A stretch of DNA of 64,000 nucleotides from Rachycentron canadum. Taxonomy: Eukaryota > Chordata > Actinopteri > Carangiformes > Rachycentridae. Both the position numbers and the translations under genes were made by a program. The notes under the pieces are model-generated. The model searched no databases and had not been told where the DNA came from. It saw nothing but the letters and a program-made list of their open reading frames with translations. The DNA lies in NCBI GenBank assembly GCA_038496675.1, contig CM076658.1, positions 14,769,579-14,833,578 of the forward strand. Reading direction: 5' to 3'. Below are positions 1 through 12,510 of this stretch, piece after piece (the stretch's first letter is position 1; each line of letters begins with the position of its first letter).

Positions 1-3000
1 CCTGTGACTAGCTCATCTCTCTCCCACCCAGCTCTATTATGAGACTTCAAATATTAACACCCCCCCTCTGCCACAGTCTCCTTGGAGACCAAAAAGGAAG
101 GCAGCGTCAGCTGAACATTCATCATGATCAAAGTGAAACCTATGTATCCTTACAATACCCTGCCTCTGACACACAGCTTCAAGATTCCTTCTGTTCATCT
201 GCACCCAATCCCACACTTTGTCCTGTCTTACAGAGCACAACCTCAGAGGAGAGGCACACAAGACAAGGATGGATGTCAAATGCAATTAACCCAAAGAGCA
301 TCCAACACTTTCCTTTCGCCTTTTATCTCTCTTCACAGGGAGATTTCTACGAGGCCTCCTCATACAAGCTGTCACCCTCCTATACCCTTCTTCATCCTCA
401 GTTTAAGAGTGATTTGATCACTTCTTGGTTTGGTTTAGACAGACTGAATAGTAATGTGCTGTGTTGTACTGTGTAGCCTTTGCAAAATGAAAGGTGGTGT
501 TCTTAGAGATGGCACATTTGACTCCAAATGGGCCATTTTAACTTTGGCTTGTTTTACAAAACTTGACTGTATCTATATACTGGGTGTTACTGCTGTGGGA
601 AATTTTGTCACTCAACATTTCACCCAATTGTTTCCTTGGTTTTTCCCCTTAGGATCCATGGTAGACATGGCTGTCCATTTATCAGCTGCATCAGTAATTA
701 GTGAGGGATAAGGTAGGAGGAGAAAGAGCTTCAGTATAAAGAAAACAGCTGGGGAAACTAAATGAAATTTGGCTACATCTGCTGAGTTAGGATAAGGCTA
801 ATGAGGAGCATCTGGCAGGCTGGTTGGCTAGCAAAGGTGGATAGTTGCTAATTAAATATATTTGTAAGTCTGTTTCAGAATCTGTAATTCTACTTTCACT
901 AATTTTTAATCAACATAGGCTAGCCTACATTTATTTTGTTGTAGCACAATGATGACAACAATTCTAAATTTAACTTTATTTGCCTGGTACATACAGTTTT
1001 ATATGAATTGTAGGGTTAGGGTTAGGTTTTATACTGCATGTTATTGGATGGTTGATTGTGCAAATGTTTGTTAAGGTAGCATGTTTTGTTACTTCAAAAG
1101 TACCTGGCATATAGTGTCACTGTTGTCTTTAATAATGACAACCAAGTACTACTGTCAGACCTGTAAAGCAGGACAACATGTAACCAAAAATGGAGAAAAA
1201 AATAGTTGTCTTGTTTGTTTGTTTCATATTTATTTTATTGTTTTAATTATTAGGTTTAGCGAGTCCAATAAAAACTGAGTCACCGGAAGAGCAGAATATG
1301 GCAAATTATTTGAAATAAGAAAGAAAAACCCATTTACAAGTGTCCAAATGAAGGTAATGGTCCTAGTTAGCTTACTGACTACTTTGGCTACTTGCTCCCT
1401 GGTCAGTTGGTTGAAGTAGATGATTAGTTGGATTTTTTTTTTTTTTTTTTTGAATGAATAACCAACTGTTTGGATCACCAGCTAGACATGTTATTTAGGT
1501 GGTTATTGTGCTTGCTAGCTACATGCTTGCAGGGTGCAGCCAGTAATTATGTGTAAAGGCTGAGTAACTGACTACTGACTTACTGCCTATTTTGCTGGTT
1601 ACTGGATTGGGTAACTGCATGGTTCATGGTTGATTCATTATTTGCTTTTCTGGCTAATTATTACTTTGCAGTTGCCATAGAAAGGCCAGTAGATCTGTAT
1701 GGGAGCCAAGATGAACAAAGCAGAAAAAAATAAGCTTTTGGGTTTTTTCACACATCAACTGATGTGATTAATCTTTCTTTTTTGCTTTTTATTTTTAATA
1801 AGTCAATGTCTGTTCTACCCTGTGCTCTGTCATTTCATACTGTATGCTGTCTCCTTCTTTTACCAAAACGGGATATGAAGCTAGAGACCTCTGAGACAGT
1901 CACTCCCCTTTGAGATATAATGTAAGTTTAATCACTAGACAAGGATTTTCCTGACAGCACATTTCATAGACATAGGTGGTACATTTGACTTCCAAGCCAG
2001 CATTGCTGCTGCTGAATCATGCAAAGATTCCCAATAGCGTCCTAAAATATTAAGATGGGAGCTATTCTGAACTACTACAGACTTTTACAGTGCATGAAGA
2101 AGATAAATGCATGTAATATTAGAGAGGTCAGCTTTTTGAATGGCATGATACTATTGCATAAAATCATTCTTCATGAAGTATTTCAGTTGTCCAATGATGG
2201 GGTTCTGATGGGCTTCTCCATTCAGTCATTATATCCTACCTCAGAATGCAGCACAGGCTTCAATGAACAATAGCACAAAAAGCACCTTCCCACTATGCCA
2301 AATGAAGACATGTGCTCTTATTGTATAAAATTTGTCGCACTTTCAAAAGAAATGATGGGTAACATGATGATGAGGATGATCATATTTTCAGTGCAACAAC
2401 TATTGTACTACTGAGTGAACACTGAGAGGAGATGTTGCGCTTGGGTGAGCCGAGCTAAAGAAAAAGGGCAAGAACGGGGGACACGGCAGCTACATCATCA
2501 GATCAACCAGAACACCTGAACAGAAACAAACAGACAACAGCTGTCGGTGTAGTTGCAACACGTGCCAAACCACAGTCCACAACAGAATGTCTCTGCTGCT
2601 ATGAATGGGACAATTTGGAAAGACTGTTGTAGGAGCTGGAGCAAGGCACTGATGCTGTGGATGAACTAACATGTGAAAAACCAACTCCATTTCAGCACTC
2701 ACCTGAGACCCAGAGTGTTTTTAGGGCCCCAGCTTTTGAAATAAAAACACGCTCTGCACAATAAGAGTAAATTTAAGAACTTCCACAAAAAGTTAAAATA
2801 GTGTTATTCAATGACACAAGCATGGTTCGATTATACTGACATAAAGTGTTGGGTACAAAATGTTTCTGTTCAGATGTTACTGGCACAAAATGTGATGACT
2901 TCAGATCTATTTTCTCTCAAAGTATGATCTCTGTTGGAACTACATGACAGGCCCTATCCACCTGCATTTGGGATTCCTTGGATATGCATATATGTAGCAG

Positions 3001-3940
3001 ATATCACCTCCTCCGGTGGATACATATTGTGTTCTGAACGATGAACACATTGCATTGAACCAATCTGCGTCAGCATTAGTAAGTAAAAACTAAATTTGGA
3101 GCAGACATGTCATTTTCCACAAACATGAACCACACACTTGGTTTAGTGGTTGAAGCATTCTCTCACCAAGTACAGAGCGAAGTTGACAAAATGGTGCATC
3201 CCAGCGTTTCGCTCAGAAACATGTTTTGCTTCGTGACGCATGGTGTTTCCTAGCAGAACTACTTGTAGGCTTACTATTTAAGATCAGACCACACAGAAGC
3301 AATACACAGTATATCTACACGGTGGAAATGAGTCCCAGTTTAAAAGATTGTTTTACAAGTAAACATATAATGTATAACCTGCTGCACAGACAACCACTGG
3401 GCCTGTTTTTTACAGGACAGACTACTTGTTAATTTATCAAGGCCGCTGTTTCCTTACTACAAGTGGAACAGTGCTCGACCGCAACATGCCAAAGCCTCAC
3501 AAATTGTTGGAGTGCAACTTCATCGCTTACATTTTATAGTTGTTGCACCAAGACTTGCTGAACTTTTGCATTAAATATGTATGAAATGACTGTGTAATGT
3601 GAAAGGTGAAGGTTTTAGCGACAAACCCACAGATAATCATCCACCAACTCTATAGTTGCTCCCAGCTTTGCAACTGTTTGGGTTTTAAGGCCTGCAACTT
3701 AGCTGTTTTGGTTCATTCACTCCCTTCCCATCGTTCTCATTTCCAGCAGTAACATACAGCTGCTTTCAGCTAAAAGATTTTGATTAACTACTGTTTTTAA
3801 ACTGCTCAACACCAAATGCTACAATGTCAGTGTTGTGGTTGCAACTTGTTCCACTGCCCCCATGTGGCCAAAATACATTGATAATGAATGAATGAATAAT
3901 GAAAATGAATGTATAATGAAAAAAAAAAAAATTAAAATGC
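1..3940. other. Non-coding stretch
   Basis: I see no exon, RNA gene or protein similarity that I can support here. Open frames are short, start and stop at random and lack codon structure. The stretch holds short A or T runs (for example a T run at 1433-1451) and about three telomere-like TTAGGG units at 1011-1027, too few to mean anything alone. Confidence 0.6.
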
Positions 3941-4132
3941 GTGGCACAATGATGTGGTGGTTAGCACTGTCAGCAGCAAGAAGGTTCTGGGTTTGATTCC
4001 CGGGCCTGGGGACTTTCTGTGTGGAGTTTGCATATTCTTACTGTGCCCTGGGTTGCCTCCAGTTACTCCAGCTTCCTCCCACGATACAAAGAAATGTGTG
4101 TTAAGTGGTGACTCTAAATTGCCTGTAGCTTA
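3941..4132 (+). mobile_element. tRNA-like SINE-type repeat, degenerate
   Basis: The block resembles a very common fish interspersed repeat: a 'gtggttagcactgtc' opening, then 'ggttctgggtttgattcccg' (a box-B-like pol III promoter), then 'ctgtgtggagtttgcat', 'cagcttcctcccac' and 'ggtgactctaaattgcc'. All these blocks are in the expected order, but each carries substitutions and small deletions, so this is an old copy. The family assignment is from memory of the repeat's consensus, not from a search. Confidence 0.7.
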
Positions 4133-5988
4133 TCTAAATCTGCTCAAACATTTAGAGACTGTCACAGTAAAGTCATGGAGAATCTAACTCTCGACAGCAT
4201 CTGACACTCGAGGCCTTGATTGATTGTTACAGATAACAAAAAAAGAGGATCTGTGTGATTTGAATGACTTGAGTCTTGAGTTGGACATGGCATTTTTCAG
4301 TGCAAAAGCATTTTTTAAAAATCCTGGCAGTCTGTATTGTACTCTAGCCCTCTGTTTACCAGCATCTCATTTTAGCACAGAGATGATACATCCAGTATTA
4401 GGTTGTGACTGACACATTTTTTCTCATTTAGACTTGGTGTTGCATCCTATAAGCCCTGAGTCATCCACTGTTGAGATTATTCAGTATCACTGATAATACT
4501 TATGCTTGACCTGACTCACTTTCTGGTGATTCATACCATACCAAAAAGCATGTAGGTTGAAATTCACCAGTGAAACTACAAGGCAACAAGTTAGGATATG
4601 GACATCAGCACTTACTATTCACAGTATCACTGAATAAACAACTTTATGACAGTTACAAAAAAATCAGCAAACACAATAATTGTTGCAGTGTGATTGTATG
4701 GAATTGCATGAGATAAAGCAAGGTACTGATATTGTTTCCTGCCATGAAGTTTGGAGCAGGACTTGATTGATAATGGAAACAAAAGCTGGGTTTTTCCAAC
4801 ATGACAACCTTACGACAGTGATACAAAGCTTGAGAGGGTTCGGGAGCACTGCACATTCACACTTCACTCCAGGAGGGGAAGTTAAGTTGCCATGTCCTCC
4901 TCTGCCACACAGGGATTCTCCCATTCATCTGTGCCCTCAAAGTGGAAATTGGCACACTGTAGCCTTGGTGAGTGTGGTGAAGTCCTCTTTCCTTCCTGGC
5001 ACACATTGAAAGAACATGTGTATGGCCTTAAGAAATTTGCCCAGCTGTGTCATAAAAGCTACTCTTGCTGACAGTGTACAGTGGGAACAAATTCAGACAA
5101 CAAAAAGATGAAGCATCTTCTTTTAGCAGGAACTTAAAAAAAACTTTGCATTTAGTCCATCTCAAGACAGACGGCACATTCTGCAGTAATATGAGTCTCT
5201 TTAACCCTAGACAAATGTAATGCTAGCATGGCTATAGCTGCCATATTGGCAGCTCAGCTGGTCTTCTATATTTGCTGCCATCAGGAGCCATTTACCTCAT
5301 TTTCATTATGCTTGTTCCTTTTGCAGAAACCTTTGGCCACAGTGGTCTGCGGTATGAGATCTGAAGGTATGAAGACTGGTTTGAAGACTGGTTTACAATA
5401 GTTAAAATATCAGATTATGATGAGGCTCCCTCATAATATGTTGAATTAATGCAGTAAACTAAGCATGGGGAAAAATGGGAATGTGAACAATTATAGCTTA
5501 CATGATGCACTACAATTCATTAATTTCAAGAAAACAAGTGATTTTAATCAATAGGAGTGAACTGAGTGCTTGGTTGGACTTAATTACTGTATTTGTTGAA
5601 ACCTGTTGTATTTGATATGGTGTATGTAATGGGGTTGCTGTTTCATTGCAACGTGCTTTGACAACTTGGCTGCAGGATCTAATCAATAAACATATTTCTA
5701 ATGACTGGTCTGACCAGAAAAAGACATTTAGGAGGATCTTGTATATCCTTCCTTCCTTTTAAGGGAAGCTTCCTTGTTGCTAAACTGAATAAAGGGTATT
5801 GCTAAACAAAGGCAAACCAGACCAGTCAGAGTCCCATCCTTGTTTCAAACAAACAGAGCTTTAAATAGAGCATCCAGTGAACATACATGAAATGTCATTG
5901 GCTGGCCAGCAGTGTGGGGCAGCATTACAATAATGGATTTATTTCTTACCAGTCGTGACAGCTCAGCCAGGTGCTGTTTTCACCTCGG
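4133..5988. other. Non-coding stretch
   Basis: No supported gene. Open frames on both strands around 4650-5010 overlap each other and show no recognisable domain. Confidence 0.55.
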
Positions 5989-6069
<81 letters not shown>

Positions 6070-6074
6070 TAAGT

Positions 6075-6116
<42 letters not shown>
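5989..6116. repeat. Compound microsatellite (TG)n-(GA)n
   Basis: An uninterrupted TG tract of about 78 bases (5990-6067) is followed after a short spacer by a GA tract (about 6082-6116). Read on the minus strand, this produces a low-complexity Thr/His and Ser/Leu open frame that is not a gene. Confidence 0.97.
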
Positions 6117-6123
<7 letters not shown>

Positions 6124-7822
6124 TGCGTCTATATGTCATCAAGGGTAAAATGTGGTCCTGGTGACACCTACTGTAGCTGATACTCCTACAGAGGCAGTTT
6201 TGACTACTTCGGCAGTTGGCGTACAGGTGTGTGGCTGGGATGAAGCGAAGGAGTACTGAGTACACTTGTAATAATGTAATAACCTCTGAGTGGTCACGGG
6301 TCACAAGTTGAACAGATCTGATGTGTTCCAATGGCATAATGAATTGTTGCTTCAGCATTTTTGAGAGTCATCTTATTTGCTGTTGTTTCAGGAGTTAGGA
6401 GGGAGAGTTGATATTAGTTTTGTCTCTGCATTCAGTTGACAGACTGCTAGTGTTAATTTAGCACAGTAGCTGGAAGTGGTTGGTGTCATCACAACAGCAG
6501 CAGTTGTAGTTTCATGTTTTAGCATTCATGAGCAAGTGATTGGATTTTTCAAGTAACCCAACACATCTGGCTAATACTATGATTGTCTTGGCAAATGCAG
6601 CTACACTAGCATCCACATTCAGCCGTTGCACCAAATGTTATTCTCTGTTACTGCATGTTCTTGGTAGTGTGAGATCACACAATTTCCTGTCCAGACAGAC
6701 CCTTCAGTGATAGCTATGTATTTGAACTAGACCATGTTCGATTATCCTCTGCACTCTTTGCTTGCAGAGGCAGCACTAGGCTGAGCTGCAGCTGGTCCTT
6801 AATGACCTTTTCCCACTGTCCCAGTTATGTTGTGCTGTGGCATGTTGAATATGATCATATGCATTTAGACAGTAGCCCCTTCAGGAGGGGACATCTGAGC
6901 TAATCCACAAAGTTGTGGTCCTTTGTATGGGCAGGGTCCCGCACTAAATCTATCCACTGGATCAAGCCAAGTCATTGTGCTAAGGATTAATTCAGTTAAT
7001 AAAACAGTATAGTATAGTTGTAAGCAGATAATTTTACAACTAAAGTATAGGGTTTTATAAGCCATTTATTCAACCTATTTGTTTAATAAATTCCAAATCT
7101 TACAGAAACCCAGAGAGGCAAGTGAAGAAAACAGTTTTTCACCGAGATAACTTTTCAAAGTTATAGTTGTTCTCATTTATCATTTGTGTGTTTTTTTGGG
7201 AAACACTCAAGACCCAATTTTGCTTCGACCACATATAACAAACCCCCCCCCCCCAGCAGCCACACCTGAATTATAGCCCACCTCCTGAAAATGACAGTTG
7301 GTGATTGGTTAATGGAAAGATTAAGAGCACTGTATTCCCCTCAGTTGGAGTACAGTGTTTTGAATGGAAAATAAAATTGTCCATTGTCTGTTCAACTTCA
7401 ACAAAAAAGATATTTGTCCGGGGAAGTCAGCATTTTATTCATTTATGCATTAAAATTAATTGTATTTCTTCTATTTCTTCAGAGAAAAGCTCCCTGTTGT
7501 TTTCTATTTTTATTTACTTGTTTATTGTTAGGTTTTTTTTTTTTTTATCATTTTTAGAAGTTATTTATGCTTTTAATAGCTTCCCCCACCATATGCTATG
7601 ATAATACCCTGTTTCATTCCAAACCCTGCAGTTGTAATTATAGTATGTCATAGTAAATCTTAGTGCTTAGTGCTCATAAATGCCTCATATAACAATAAAG
7701 ATAGGTTACCAGTTGTCTTTAAATGAAAAAAATACACTTACTCTCAGATAGCTTTAATTTCAGATCCTGCATAACACGTATAATAACTATATCATTATTT
7801 TCTGTCCTCCATCCTCACTCAG
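6117..7822. other. Non-coding stretch before the kinase pseudogene
   Basis: No gene supported. The region contains a C run at 7244-7254 and a T run near 7531-7544. If upstream exons of the MAST-like pseudogene lie here, they are too decayed to recognise by eye. Confidence 0.5.
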
Positions 7823-10800
7823 CCCAACCCAACTGCCCTCCCTGGCAGCGTTCTGCTCCTGGCCACTCGTGCCATGAAGTTTGTTCAGCTCCAGCTGCCC
7901 GAGCCGGCTAGGGACTGTGACAACATGATCCAGAATTGTCTGGTCGCCTCCCACTTTGTGTAGCTGCAAAACAAACTGAAGAAGCCTCTCCATGAGGTGG
8001 GTGTTTATCTGTCAGACATGATGGAGCAGAAAATTCCAACTGAATTTAACCAGCTTCTTACAAACTTTGAACCGACTTATCAAAAACACAGAGGTGTATA
8101 AGTAATTTGTTTTTCAAAAAAACAAAAGCCCAAAACCACAGCACTAATATAAAAGGTCAATTAAAACAATCAGTTAAAACTGCCTAATGAGAAATAGACA
8201 CTGTACTAATAAAGCCAGGTCTGGGTCACAGGTTTGGTTCTGATGGAGTCAATTATCTCTAAAGGTCATAGATTATCGGTCCTAACTGCTGATCGCAATT
8301 CTAAAAGGGTCCAATGTTCACTAGCCATGCTGTAATTTTTAATGTAGATTTGTAGACTTATAATAATAATCATAATAATACATAGTTGTTATATTGTATG
8401 TTACTAGAGGTGGTTCTCAAACTACATTTAAATGTATTTCAGTCCCTTGTGAAAACCTTTCAAACCCTATCATGTAAAATTAAAAGAAAAATGAAAGGGC
8501 TGTCAAGCTAAAAATCAAGGCTGCTTTTCTTCACTTCACTCACTTATGTACTTTTCTGAGTGTTTATTCATTTATATATATATATATATATATTCAGTCA
8601 TAGAAGCTGCTTGTGTTTACAATATTCAATATTGAACTGTAAACCTTGTGTGCCACAAAAAGATGGGTCAACGCTTTTGCCAGGAAACTGATCAAACAGC
8701 AGAGCTTGATCAAACTGTGTACATATCTGCCACATAAAAGATTTTAAACATAACATCTGACTTTTTCTGTACTGTCTCTTGCACTGTTATCTCAAACCCA
8801 TCAAGTTAGCCCTCAATATGTCCTTTTTGGCAGTATTTGGTACATTTTTCAATTTGCGATTTCAGGCATCATTTAACTGTTTGATAAACCCTGCTCTCCA
8901 TAGTTGTTGTGAAAAATGCTTGTGTACATATAAACAGAAACTAACATTGGACACTTGTCATTAATGGACGCAGCTTACAAACCGATCATTTTTAGATTGT
9001 TAATCTTTTTTACAGAAATTTTCCCTCTTGATATTTTCCTTTAAATCTTAGCTTCAGGTATCAGGTTGGGTTAATCTAGCATGAGACATTTTTCTGCTTC
9101 TTTCCTTTTTAGTCTGTTGATCAGCTCCACAGGCCACATTAAGGTGAGTGATTTTGAACTGTCAAAGATTGGTCCAGTGAACATGGCAGCCGACCTGAAT
9201 AAAGGCTGCAAAAAAAAAAAAAAAAACTGTCAGAGAGTTCACTGACACAGAGCTTAGTCTCTTCTCTTTTCCATTCATTTTAACTCATGTTTAGCCAGTG
9301 TGTTATAGCATTTGTTAATCATTTTCTGTTTCCTCTCCTCATCCATTACCTCCTACAGATATTAGGTAATCCACAGGTCATTGCCTCTGAAGTGTTTCTG
9401 AGGCCTGACTGTGGGAAGCCAGTAGACTGGTGGGTTCAGATCACAATTAAAAAACATCCATACACTTTACTTTCTCTTTTAATTTTTTTTTAAATTTCGA
9501 ATATAAATCTTTATAATATGTGAATAATGTTTTTTTTTCTAAAGGGACTCTTCCATTCCCCTCTGCCAGTCCCTTTGGCCTAGATTTTTTTTTTTTTTTT
9601 TTTTTTTTTTTCTTTTATATATATATTTTAAATTCCTTGATCACATGACTGATATCTGCTTCTTTTCCAGATAAGCCCATCTGGCTACAGGGGGGATATG
9701 CAATGCCAGCTGATGCCCAGGACCTCATCACCCTTCTCCTGAAAAAGAACTGTGTGAAGTGCCTGGGTACAAGTAAGTGGTAGCTTTACAAATGATGGAC
9801 ACATGGATGAATACAGTATGACATATCAACTGCTAGGAGAAAAACCTGTGGAGTAATAGGCCAGTTAATTCCAGGTTGTTTACTCACATGCAGTACCTAA
9901 GAGCACTGATTTAATGCCATCACTGTGATTATGTGCATGTGAGATGCATGTAGGCCTGTGCCTCTAACAGAGAAGTCTGGAATATGGCCTCAGCAAAGCA
10001 GTAAATTGCCCCTGGACTCCCAAATATCCAGCGTCAAAAAATACTGACCATCTTTATTTTCATGTTGTGCTTTTGATGTTTCACATGCTTAAAATAATTT
10101 GTGTTTAACTGATTGACCACAGAGCAACCCTGAAGCCGGGTACCATTGCATGTACAAACAAAACTGTACGAACTGCCCAGAGACTGGGAGGAACAGGAGG
10201 GTAACGGGCCCCTTAGTCTGTTAATCTGCCCATGACAACAAATAGTGCAGAGCTATTATGCAAAAGTATTATTGACCGGATTTACTTCAGCCAACCAACA
10301 AAACTACTGGCCTAAACAATATTTAATCCTAGTAATAATTATCTGCTTTTGATTTTTGGTGATGTTTGAAATACACAATATATCGCCAGCTTGTGCCTCT
10401 CCTGAACAGCAACTCTTCTTGGTGCTTTTTGTTCCACCTGCTTTGCGTTCATTATAGTAATACTATGCGTGTGAACTATGTGTTACTGGAACGAGACTAG
10501 CATAATCTACCTTAATGAAAAGGTTGTCCATAGAGAGATAAGCTCCTGATAACTGCTGAGAGCAGAGACCCTTAAATGATAGTTCACATTGAGTGAGTGT
10601 TTTTATAACAAAGGGAGATATTAGTGAAGCCAGGGAGGCAATGTGAAGAAACCAGGTCAAGTGCAAACTAAATGTGTGACTGTTGTATTTCTTATCCAGG
10701 AGGAGCCTGAGAGGTGAAGGCAAATCCATTCTTCCAGGATCTGGACTAGATCAACTTCTAGAGACAGGACCCTCTATTCGTCCCACAGCCATAGAAGAAG

Positions 10801-10826
10801 GAGGACACCAGCTACCTTTGAAGTAG
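7823..10826 (+). pseudogene. MAST-family Ser/Thr kinase pseudogene, exon remnants
   Basis: Five blocks in the right order and strand match microtubule-associated serine/threonine (MAST) kinases. Block A (7823-8095) resembles the N-terminal MAST domain (PARDC...CLVASHFV then LQNKLKKPLHE) with an in-frame TAG at 7961. Block B (9113-9210) is LLISSTGHIKVSDFELSKIG, the kinase region around the DFG motif, here DFE. Block C (9359-9450) is the activation segment, VIASEVFLR...CGKPVDWW, with APE changed to ASE. Block D (9671-9772) is MPADAQDLITLLLKKN...LGT. Block E (10700-10826) is EVKANPFFQDLD...EDTSYL with five in-frame stops. Acceptors (ttttag, tcctacag, ttttccag, ttatccag) and one donor (gtaagt at 9773) survive, so this derives from an intron-containing gene, not a retrocopy. 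ATP-binding and catalytic-loop exons were not found. Which MAST paralogue it was cannot be told. Confidence 0.85.
8572..8592. repeat. (TA)n microsatellite
   Basis: A short alternating TA tract inside the pseudogene interval, between blocks A and B. Confidence 0.9.
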
Positions 10827-11746
10827 GTGCCAACAAAGACACATGAACCAGATTCAGTCCTGATAGAAACAAGGACGCTTTTGATTTAACAGGCTGGTTC
10901 TAGATTTCAATTGTTTTCCATTAATTCGTGGAGGTGGAGATAATCATCATAGTAAAAACTGAGATCAGTAACGTCTGGTGCGGATTTCAGTCAGCACAAA
11001 AATACTGTCAGCCATTTGTTCATGACTTAATGTAAAATGACTGTTGATTCATTGTCCAAAAATTGGTCAGACATGATGATGAAGAGTCACCTGTGCTCCC
11101 ATACTTCTGCTTTGTTTCTTTCCAGCTCATCAACCCCTCCTGCTCTTTCCAATGATCTAATAGTGAGAAATCTATTTCTCACTATTAGATACACATTGAA
11201 TGTAAATAACTGATGGTAAAGGACTCAGCACAACATTGACGTGAAGTCCCGGTAAAAGTATTCAGATTCTGAATAATCATTAAGATTCAAGAGTAAAAAT
11301 AATTTAGTGATAATTGGAATTTGTGTGCAAGCCTTCAGTTAGAAGAAAGGAAAGGAGGAGGAGGAAGAGAAGATGTTGTAGGAGGATGAGATGAATGAGG
11401 AGAAGGAGAAAGTTGAGTTGGAGAATAGGAGTAAGAGGACGATGTGATGCTATCATATGTTTCCACCATCCCTCCACCACTCACCTACTACACACAATTT
11501 GACTAAACAAAACCAACGGGGGCAGAAACATCCTTCACTAGAAACTAGAATTTCATTTATGTTTCACTTTGAACTGCTCAACTTGAATAATTGCATCAAA
11601 AACCGCAATTTATATCACATAACTTGAATCTGTATTCTGGTTTTCAGCATCTCAAAGTGTGAGTAAAGGTTGAATTCACATCGGGCCGTCAGTCACGCTT
11701 GGACGTGATGAGCTGAAGCAAATATGAATTCAAATTTTTCTGTTTC
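10827..11746. other. Non-coding stretch after the kinase pseudogene
   Basis: No PDZ-domain or C-terminal MAST sequence is recognisable here, although intact MAST genes continue past the kinase domain. The stretch contains a purine-rich tract at about 11341-11445 and the palindrome listed separately. Confidence 0.5.
11155..11190. repeat. Perfect 17-bp-arm palindrome with 2-base spacer
   Basis: The left arm 11155-11171 (begins ATCTAATAG, ends GAGAAAT) and the right arm 11174-11190 are exact reverse complements around the spacer CT. As a folded strand the loop would be TCTA. It is not inside any recognised element. Confidence 0.95.
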
Positions 11747-11902
11747 TGGGGCACCCCCAGTGACTCACTTGGTAAGAGCGCATGTCATTGAGACGTAACC
11801 ACGGTGGCCTGGGTTCGTGTCTTTTACTGTCAACCTGTCTCTTTCCCACTGACTTTTCTGTCTCTCTCCCACTGTGGTTATCAAAATAAAGGGAAAAAAA
11901 AC
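11747..11902 (+). mobile_element. tRNA-derived SINE, degenerate
   Basis: The copy starts with 'ggggcacccccagtgactca' followed by 'cttggtaagagcgcatg' (tRNA-like box A), then 'ggcctgggttcgtgtc' (box B region). A pyrimidine-rich tail with repeated ctgtctctctccc motifs follows, and it ends in 'tcaaaataaaggg' plus an A run. This layout is that of a widespread percomorph tRNA-derived SINE whose 3' end carries 'aataaaggcaaaaa'. Assignment is from remembered consensus. Confidence 0.75.
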
Positions 11903-12455
11903 TATTTGTATGTATCGCTTTATCTCTCTACCCAACTGTTTGAGGCAGATGGCTGCTCACCCAGAGCCCAGTTAAAGTGTGAGGAAAATGCCCACATTCA
12001 AAAGTTTGGTTGAACATGCTCTGGAGTTTTACTGTTCAACAACAAAATCATCTACATTTCAACTATGGAGGCAAAGAGTTTCTCTTTAGTATTGGCGGTG
12101 ATTACAAATAGTGAAGAAGAATTTAAAAAAAAAAATCTAATACAGAGAGACTGATAAGGCTCAAACTAAATTTCAGTTGAAGCTGTGTTGGTTTTTAGTC
12201 CTCAAAACTGTCGTCAAATAGGAAACCAAAGCTGAGCTGAGAGCGTACATTGCGGCTGCGGTGGCCTTAAGTGCTGTCCTTCTGTCTTTGAAACAATCAA
12301 AATATGAATAAAGTCAATGTACATTAAGTTGTTTTTAAGCTTCAGTTTGATTAGCATACCCATACTAGCGCACTATAGCGAGTGGAAGTTGTTCAGCAAC
12401 CTCAGACTTCAATGGAAATATGGAATTTGCTTAACACTTGTCATCCTACAATATG

Positions 12456-12458
<3 letters not shown>

Positions 12459-12498
<40 letters not shown>

Positions 12499-12510
12499 TA
12501 TGTGTGTGTG
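12459..12510. repeat. (TG)n microsatellite
   Basis: Nineteen TG units with a short interrupted extension (gagta then tgtgtgtg). Confidence 0.95.

Noticed and set aside
1011..1027. Interstitial telomere-like TTAGGG units
   Set aside because: Only about three units, readily expected by chance or from simple-sequence drift.
3941..4132. A functional tRNA gene suggested by the box-B-like sequence
   Set aside because: No cloverleaf can be formed. The flanking blocks identify it as a dispersed SINE-type repeat.
5963..6358. 131-codon minus-strand open frame with Thr-His and Ser-Leu runs
   Set aside because: It is the translation of the (TG)n/(GA)n microsatellite.
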